Below are positions 58,781 through 64,000 of a stretch of 64,000 nt of DNA, in pieces. The stretch lies in the NCBI GenBank assembly GCA_002255365.1, contig NCBI01000018.1:1-64000 (forward strand), read 5' to 3'. The notes below the pieces were generated by a model that had not been told where the DNA came from, ran no database searches, and saw only the letters and a program-made list of their open reading frames with translations. How positions within the stretch are numbered: the stretch's first letter is position 1; every line of letters begins with the position of its first letter. Both the position numbers and the translations under genes were made by a program. The DNA is from Chromatiales bacterium 21-64-14. GTDB taxonomy: Bacteria > Pseudomonadota > Gammaproteobacteria > 21-64-14.

Positions 58781-58896
58781 GCAGCGGTTCTCTCCGCTTC
58801 GGCGCGCGTGTCAGTGGTGCGCGATGCTCGACGCTTCCCGAACGTCCGTTCTGGGGCACGTATTTGGGGCAGCCGACCGTCCGTTGTTGGCCGATT

Positions 58897-59067
58897 GTAC
58901 GCGTCCCGGTCGACGTCCCGCCGACCAGCATTGTAGGCCCAACCGTCGTTTCTTCGACCATTGCGGCCAGCGGGTTCTGAACCGACTTGGTCCGCTATGC
59001 GGTCCTGAGCACTCACTGGGCAGAAATTCATGCAGAACCGCTGCTTTCCAAGGCGGCGAACGCGTAC
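58897..59067. repeat. GTACGCGT-ended repeat, full copy B
   Basis: 171 bases with inverted GTACGCGT/ACGCGTAC ends; the fullest copy of the family. Lies in the gap between the electrophile operon and the methyltransferase genes; the rest of that gap (to 59253) holds no recognisable gene. Confidence 0.75.
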
Positions 59068-59253
59068 TTCCGACACTGAACTGCCGCTCAACTAAGTCCT
59101 CCCGAGCGGCAAGGTCGTACCGGCACATTTCTTTCCCGATTTTCCGACTCGCCTGAAGCGGCAAGAGAGTGTTCCGTTTCGCTATATCGGTCACTTGATG
59201 CCAGTTCAAACGTGGGCGAGAAATCTGCTGCGTGTTGGAGAGTATTGGTACAA

Positions 59254-60015
59254 TTACTCCGTCAAAATAGGCACCTTGACGGCGCGAAAGGTCGCGCCTT
59301 CGGTGTGGGCAGCGGTGTGGTATCCAGTCCAATCAACAAATTCGACCTGCCGGAAGCCCGCCGCCTGCAATAGCTCAATATACTGCTCAGGCTGCAGCGT
59401 GCCAGCCACGCAATCGGCCCAGGAGCCGTCTTTCGTTGTCGCTTCGCAGCCACTGTTGCGGCGCACCATATCGGCAAACTGCAATCGGCCGCCCGGCCGC
59501 AGGACCCGGTGGATCTCCCGGAACACCCGGGTCTTGTCCGGCGCGAGATTGATCGCCCCGTTTGAGATCACTACATCTGTCGATGCCGACGGCAGCGGCA
59601 GGTTCTCGATATTTCCTTCGTGCACCGTCACGTGGCTGAGTCCCGCCTGTTGCGCATTGACACGGGCCTTGGCGACCATCGCCGGCGTGAGATCAAGGCC
59701 AATGGCCTGTCCGGTGGGACCAACAAGCAATGCGGCAACGCACAGATCGGCACCGGCCCCGCAGCCGATGTCGACCACAGTTTCGCCTCGATTGATGGGG
59801 TCCAACGCGAACGGGTTGCCCACGGCTGCGGCCGACTCCCAGACGCCGTCCGGCAGCTGCGCGAGCCAGGCGGGGTCGTAGCCAAGACGTTGCGCGTTAT
59901 CCCGACCCTTGTCCCAGCCGAAGTCTCGCTCCGGCTCCTGCGCGAGCGTGGTATACAGGGCGCGCACTGGGTCGCATGGATTTGCTGACCTCGCGCGACA
60001 TTTGGTTTCACTCAC
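59254..60015 (-). CDS. ArsM-like SAM-dependent methyltransferase
   Basis: A 253-residue class I methyltransferase. SAM-binding motif VVDIGCGAGADLCVAALL, then IENLPLPSASTDVVISNGAINLAPDKTRVFREIHRVLRPGG, as in arsenite methyltransferases. One ArsM-type Cys is kept in ADCVAGTL, but no later Cys equivalent to the C-terminal arsenic ligand is seen, so arsenite may not be the substrate. GTG start at 60015, preceded by GAGAGG. Last gene of an ArsR-controlled operon. Confidence 0.8.
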   Translation of the reverse strand: MSETKCRARSANPCDPVRALYTTLAQEPERDFGWDKGRDNAQRLGYDPAWLAQLPDGVWESAAAVGNPFALDPINRGETVVDIGCGAGADLCVAALLVGPTGQAIGLDLTPAMVAKARVNAQQAGLSHVTVHEGNIENLPLPSASTDVVISNGAINLAPDKTRVFREIHRVLRPGGRLQFADMVRRNSGCEATTKDGSWADCVAGTLQPEQYIELLQAAGFRQVEFVDWTGYHTAAHTEGATFRAVKVPILTE

Positions 60016-60029
60016 GCATCCTCTCCCGT

Positions 60030-60635
60030 TTACGCCTTCTTGAAGATGGTTCCATAGTGATACGGCGGCAGCTCGACGAGCAGGTCGAGCCTGAATCCGG
60101 CCGGTTCGACCACTGCGCGCACCTGTTCCGGGGACATGCGCATTTCCGCGCGCGGTCCACGCGGCTGTCCGAGCACCAAGGTTTCCTCGCGCGGGCGCGG
60201 GTACCAGTTCACGATTGCGAAGCGGCCTTCGGGTTTAAGAACAGCCACCACCTCGCGGGCGAAGGCGGTTTGCTCCGGCACGCCGTGGAAGGTATTTGCG
60301 ATGAGCACATAGTCAACACGGTCCTCGACCAATCGGCTCAGTTCGCGCGCGTCGCCCATTATCCAGGCGCAATTGACCAGCCCCCGACAGGCCGCCTTGG
60401 CCTGTTCCAACAAGACTGGATCAATGTCGAATCCGAGCACACGGCCCGCACCGATCCGACGCGCGATGGCAGCGGTGAAATACCCGTCTCCGCAGCAGAG
60501 GTCCACCACCGTCATGCCTGGTTCGATCCCCAAAGCCCGGACGACCCCGTCGGGATCGGGCCACAGCGCCTGCCACCAGTCCTGATCCGGCATTAACGTG
60601 GCGGGAAACAGTTTCTCTTGCATCGTCGGCGTCAT
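60030..60635 (-). CDS. class I SAM-dependent methyltransferase
   Basis: A 201-residue methyltransferase with SAM motif TVVDLCCGDGYFTAAIARRIG, GFDIDPVLLEQA and a late LKPEGRFAIVNWYPRP block. Substrate unknown. ATG at 60635 has GGGAA upstream; a GTG at 60650 and an ATG at 60623 are alternatives. It lies 15 bases before the ArsM-like gene on the same transcript. Confidence 0.8.
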   Translation of the reverse strand: MTPTMQEKLFPATLMPDQDWWQALWPDPDGVVRALGIEPGMTVVDLCCGDGYFTAAIARRIGAGRVLGFDIDPVLLEQAKAACRGLVNCAWIMGDARELSRLVEDRVDYVLIANTFHGVPEQTAFAREVVAVLKPEGRFAIVNWYPRPREETLVLGQPRGPRAEMRMSPEQVRAVVEPAGFRLDLLVELPPYHYGTIFKKA

Positions 60636-60650
60636 CGCAGGGGTTCCCAC

Positions 60651-60878
60651 TTAATTGAGGTCTTTCTTCATCTGCTGATATTGTTCGCGGCTCAGCTCGC
60701 CCCGGGCATAACGGCGGTCGAGGAGCTCGCGGGCCGATTCCTCGCGGTCGTGCGTTCTACGGTGCCCGCACCCCGGCCAGCCCATCCCACGAAACAGAAA
60801 CAGAAACAGCACGACGAGAAAGAGCAGCGGAAAGATCAACATCCAGGGGAACGGTCCCCACCATCCATTCGGCCACAT
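60651..60878 (-). CDS. small membrane protein with SHOCT domain
   Basis: A 75-residue protein: one membrane helix rich in Phe and Leu (PWMLIFPLLFLVVLFLFLF), then a GCGH motif and the SHOCT helix LLDRRYARGELSREQYQQMKKDL at the C-terminus. Such small proteins often accompany metal resistance genes. It begins two bases after the arsR-like stop. Confidence 0.85.
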   Translation of the reverse strand: MWPNGWWGPFPWMLIFPLLFLVVLFLFLFRGMGWPGCGHRRTHDREESARELLDRRYARGELSREQYQQMKKDLN

Positions 60879-60880
60879 GG

Positions 60881-61252
60881 TTACGATGCGTCCTTGAGAC
60901 GGCCTCGCATCGGCACGCTGCGTCCCGACACGGCGTTACGTCTGGCAGTCGTCTTGCCCGTGGATGCCGTGGGACGATCCGCGAGCCAATCCCGCAGGTC
61001 GTGAAGGATACGCAGCAGTTTCGGGTCGAAGAGGCAGTAATAGATGAAGGGACCGCGGCGTTCGGCGCGCACGAAGCCGCCTTCGCGTAGAACGCGCAGA
61101 TGGAAGGAAACGTTGGTCTGAGCCAAACCGGTGGCGTCGATGATGTCCGTTACCGGTCGGCACTCCAACCCCAGTTCGCAGAGAATGCGCAGACGGCTGG
61201 GGTCCCCCACCGTTCTCAACGCATGAGACAGGTGGTCATTTCGCGATGACAT
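60881..61252 (-). CDS. ArsR family transcriptional repressor
   Basis: A 123-residue winged-helix repressor. Core RLRILCELGLECRPVTDIIDATGLAQTNVSFHLRVLREGGFV with an HTH at about 34-66, and RRGPFIYYCLFD. There is a Cys in ELGLEC rather than the ArsR CxC pair, so the metalloid-sensing site is not the classic one and the inducer is open. ATG at 61252; an opening 25 codons longer would read through the operator. Confidence 0.88.
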   Translation of the reverse strand: MSSRNDHLSHALRTVGDPSRLRILCELGLECRPVTDIIDATGLAQTNVSFHLRVLREGGFVRAERRGPFIYYCLFDPKLLRILHDLRDWLADRPTASTGKTTARRNAVSGRSVPMRGRLKDAS

Positions 61253-61282
61253 GGTTTTCGTCCAACATACTGGTGGATACTC

Positions 61283-61302
61283 ATATGCGTGAACACTCAT
61301 AT
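61283..61302. promoter_or_regulatory. ArsR/SmtB-type operator
   Basis: ATATG, GTG, CAC and CATAT arranged as an imperfect 20-base palindrome (16 of 20 positions). Also contains a direct repeat ACTCATAT (61279 and 61295). Located upstream of the ArsR-like gene, suggesting autoregulation. Confidence 0.7.
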
Positions 61303-61918
61303 TATGGGCGATCCTGACCAATGTCAAACACCTGCAAGATAGACTGGCTCAATCTCCGAACTCTCCGAGCGTATTGGGAACCCCTAACCACCAAGCCTCA
61401 ATGCGCATGATGCAGCGCTTTGAATACCCGGTTGAACCTCGCGAATGGGCAATGCAGTTCGGGTGATAGGCTGCGGGTCAATTGCCACGCGTATCGTGGA
61501 CACATTCCAGCCGGTACAGCTTGTTTGAACGGCTGGTTTTGGCCGATTGTACGCGTCCCGGCCGACGGCCCGCCGACCGGCACTGTAGGCCCAACCGTCG
61601 TTTCCTCGGCCTGAACGGTCATTGTGCGGTTGGCGCCTAAGTGGCCGGTCCATTTCGCATTGCTGCCGCTCAACCAGTTCCAACAAAAAATCTGCGCTGA
61701 TGCATTCAAGCGGCAGCTTCTCGATAACCGCTACTCACCCATCCGACCCCACCCAGTCATTCGGGCTTCGATCAAACCCGACTGCTTTTTTTTATGAAAA
61801 GCGGACTTTAAACTCGACACATACCCATTTCTAAAGGGTTATTAACTCATAGCGAGTCTCACGCAGAAGCTGTCGGCCGTCTACCGTACCCGGACATGTC
61901 GACACTGCGAATACGCTC
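61303..61918. other. intergenic region with a repeat fragment
   Basis: No gene. Contains the fourth copy of the GTACGCGT-ended repeat (61549 onward, left half only) and downstream CTGCCGCTCAA / TTCAAGCGGCAG, which form an imperfect hairpin at about 61668-61715. The rest is AT-rich towards the right end. Confidence 0.4.
61549..61625. repeat. GTACGCGT-ended repeat, left-half copy
   Basis: Keeps the left end GTACGCGTCCCGG and the ACCGTCGTTTCCTCGG block, then passes into CTGAACGGTCATTG, the flank also found after the truncated copy at 53505. The right half is missing. Confidence 0.65.
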
Positions 61919-64000
61919 CTACGACGCGGCCCCGCGTTGAAAAACAAAGTACGAGCGGAACGCAATACTCAGCGCGCGATTCGCCATCGCGCTAGCTGCC
62001 TTCTCCGATTTGTGGAAACGGGACTGGTAATAGCGAGCAAGCGCCCGCCTGGCTTCTGGATATTCAACCCTGAGGTCATCGTAAAGCCGTTGATGATGCG
62101 GGGTGGATTTTGCCCATGCGTGCAGACCGGCATTCACTTCGGCCAGGGTGTTATAGGGTTTTCCTGTCAAAGCCCAAGGCCGCAGAGCCACGTTCACCCA
62201 GGTCTTTTGGGCTGTTGTACGCAGGGAAGCTACGGGATGGAGTGTACCGGAGTTCTCGTCGGGCCCCAGAACCGCATTGAGCGTCTTTGCCAATTGGTGA
62301 ACTGCAGGGGGTAACAGGGGCAACAGATAGACATGCCCTAAGCTTTGCACAAACGGGGGGCGCGGCTGAAACAGAATCGCGCAACTTGACGTCCCCACCT
62401 TTGGGCCGAACATATAGGGATACCAAGCGCTCTCCTGGTTCAGGTTGATTGCCCACAGGCGGGCAGTACTGTTGTCCGAAAAGACAACCGGAGGACGCCA
62501 GCCCAGGGGAATGGCCTGTCTGACTCCGGCTTCTGTTGTATTAATGCCATTGTCCATCAGTTCAACCTGATGCCAGAATCTCTTCGGCCGCATGTTCACA
62601 GGAACGGTAAACAGGCCATACCAATCACCCTGCCAATTCATTGGCTCATCAACAACGACGACCCGCCGGCCTTGTGACGACGTCTTCTGCCAGTACACAA
62701 AAGCGCCCGCATTGACACCCGTGTCATGCGCGGGAGGGGTTAGTTTTTTGAAAAACCGCTTGTTGTACTGGATGCCATCACCCCCCGAAATATCACCGGG
62801 TTTGGGACCTAGGGCGAACGTGCTCCCGAGGCCGGGCGGTATCGGAGGAGGCCTGTTAAGATAAAAATTGTCTGATTGAAATTGGGCTTTGGCCACCTTG
62901 AGTGCCTGGGCACAGTACGCATCAAGCCTGGGTGACTGATAAAGAACGTGCGGCCACTGGTGTGGCCCTGGCACAACATGGACGTCCTGGATCCACGCGA
63001 TATTTCCAAGTGGTACATAGTGGTACGATCGCATATGTCCGGGAGAATTTTTGACGAAGGCGGTCACCCCGATTGTGCCGCCAATACCGGTTTTGTAGGT
63101 GAAATCCACCAGTGCAGCGGACGGTTCCCACGTCAGTTCATAATAGGGGTGCCCCCTGTCGCGTTTGTTTCCGATGATATCGGTGGGCCAACTTGTCCAC
63201 CCCAACCCCATCCACCCGTTGAACCATCGGGCCATCTGCGGGTGCGACGTGGGCAGCATGTACAGTTTGCTGTCCATAAACGCGCGATACCGGGAAACAC
63301 TGTGATGAAGTTGCGGGAGTGACTGCCCGGCATACCTGTCCGGCGGCATGCGCAAACGAATGATCGTCTCGCGTTCCCCGTCACCCAAAAGGTCAAGGCG
63401 CGTGCGCCACATAACGGGTTCTCCCTTTTCCCTCAAGGCCCGTGTCGTCTTCAACCAATCATCCCAGACATGCTGACAACTTGGGACAAGGTGACAGTAC
63501 GCAACATGCGCCTGCCCACCCGCGACCCATTCTGTCACGATCGTCTTGGCCAATTTCTGGTTCAACGGAATGCGCGTCCAGTGAGGGCGATAGAACTGCG
63601 GAAACCGTGGAGAAAGCCGCGGATTCGGGCTGGAAAATGGCAACGTGCGGAACTGGTTGAAATTCCTGGCAAGGGTCTTGACCGCGGGCGATAACGGTAT
63701 GGTCCCAAAGCCAGGATCACGTATCGCATAGGCGACGTATTTCCCCAGGAAGGTCGGCTTCAGGCTCCCTGTCTTGTCGTTGTTAATCGTGGAATTGGGG
63801 TCTGCGGGTTTATCGTAAACCGTTCTTAATGCGGCCAGGCGTGTCCGGTAGGCGCGCCTTAAGCAGGTACGGGTGGAACACACATCACGCACGTTCTCAA
63901 GCCAGCTCAGCTCCTGCGAGACCAGCCTCGTTTTCTGCCCAGGATCTGCCTCGGCAAGAACTGCAGCATAGACCTTCCCCAACTGTCCATCGAGCCTGGA
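61919..64000 (-). CDS. large protein with LprI-like N-terminal domain (5-prime end outside window)
   Basis: The open frame runs past the right edge of the window; at least 690 residues are seen and the start is not. The visible N-terminal part (LSWLENVRDVCSTRTCLRRAYRTRLAALR) matches the LprI lysozyme-inhibitor-type pattern with paired cysteines. The long remainder is unrecognised, rich in Pro, Trp, Tyr and His, with no membrane helix (for example GHPYYELTWEPSAALVDF, VVPGPHQWPHVLYQSP, VNMRPKRFWHQVELMD). It ends with a basic helical segment. The protein is probably exported, since LprI domains occur in exported proteins. Function of the main part is unknown. Confidence 0.65.
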   Translation of the reverse strand, partial: SRLDGQLGKVYAAVLAEADPGQKTRLVSQELSWLENVRDVCSTRTCLRRAYRTRLAALRTVYDKPADPNSTINNDKTGSLKPTFLGKYVAYAIRDPGFGTIPLSPAVKTLARNFNQFRTLPFSSPNPRLSPRFPQFYRPHWTRIPLNQKLAKTIVTEWVAGGQAHVAYCHLVPSCQHVWDDWLKTTRALREKGEPVMWRTRLDLLGDGERETIIRLRMPPDRYAGQSLPQLHHSVSRYRAFMDSKLYMLPTSHPQMARWFNGWMGLGWTSWPTDIIGNKRDRGHPYYELTWEPSAALVDFTYKTGIGGTIGVTAFVKNSPGHMRSYHYVPLGNIAWIQDVHVVPGPHQWPHVLYQSPRLDAYCAQALKVAKAQFQSDNFYLNRPPPIPPGLGSTFALGPKPGDISGGDGIQYNKRFFKKLTPPAHDTGVNAGAFVYWQKTSSQGRRVVVVDEPMNWQGDWYGLFTVPVNMRPKRFWHQVELMDNGINTTEAGVRQAIPLGWRPPVVFSDNSTARLWAINLNQESAWYPYMFGPKVGTSSCAILFQPRPPFVQSLGHVYLLPLLPPAVHQLAKTLNAVLGPDENSGTLHPVASLRTTAQKTWVNVALRPWALTGKPYNTLAEVNAGLHAWAKSTPHHQRLYDDLRVEYPEARRALARYYQSRFHKSEKAASAMANRALSIAFRSYFVFQRGAAS

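Noticed and set aside
58677..59332. Minus-strand frames through repeat copy B
   Set aside because: The frames follow the repeat sequence and change between copies, so they are unlikely to be genes.

Overview
The window looks like chromosome of a GC-rich gammaproteobacterium. The evidence is gene order and family resemblance. There is a yceD-rpmF-plsX-fabHDG-acpP-fabF-pabC-mltG-tmk-holB-pilZ-tatD cluster, a divergent rluC/rne pair whose RNase E has its zinc-link cysteines at 404 and 407, and Escherichia-type FadE, FadI and FadJ. The genus cannot be fixed from this sequence alone. No rRNA, tRNA, CRISPR array or intact insertion sequence was seen.

Layout, left half. Positions 205-9794 (+) hold a YiiX-like hydrolase and a nearly complete fatty-acid beta-oxidation set: fadE, thiolase, fadJ, acyl-CoA synthetase and a YciA-like thioesterase. 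Positions 10732-20712 (+) form a more AT-rich accessory block: a Tat-exported multicopper oxidase, a SCO-like protein without its copper cysteines, a large secreted protein of unknown family, a CusB-like adaptor, a CusA-like RND pump, a degenerate staphylococcal-nuclease-fold protein and a small cytochrome c. I read it as a periplasmic copper or metal handling system and it is the best candidate here for something undescribed. Positions 21133-28809 are rich in c-di-GMP genes: two GGDEF/EAL proteins, an HDOD protein and, at the end of the fab cluster, a PilZ protein.

Centre. Positions 27617-38943 (-) carry the fatty-acid/phospholipid synthesis cluster, running from a near-leaderless promoter at yceD through to holB, pilZ and tatD. 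Positions 39299-43212 (+) encode a two-subunit pyruvate carboxylase and a Maf/YceF pyrophosphatase. Positions 43246-45917 (-) encode SppA, a HAD phosphatase and RluC. RNase E (46478-49159) follows a leader of about 490 nt with a very strong hairpin. A low-molecular-weight tyrosine phosphatase and a pentaheme cytochrome c come next.

Right end. Positions 51531-61302 look like an accessory patch: hipBA, higBA, a NemR-type electrophile-response operon (regulator, YqhD, CurA-like reductase, DJ-1/PfpI protein) and an ArsR-controlled operon with a SHOCT protein and two methyltransferases. Copies of a roughly 170-bp repeat with GTACGCGT/ACGCGTAC ends lie between these modules. One of them abuts a decayed DUF2058 gene. 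The window ends inside a large secreted protein with an LprI-like N-terminus.

Functionally, the window places fatty-acid breakdown, fatty-acid synthesis and anaplerosis near RNA processing genes. The two accessory blocks appear to deal with metals, electrophiles and toxin-antitoxin maintenance.
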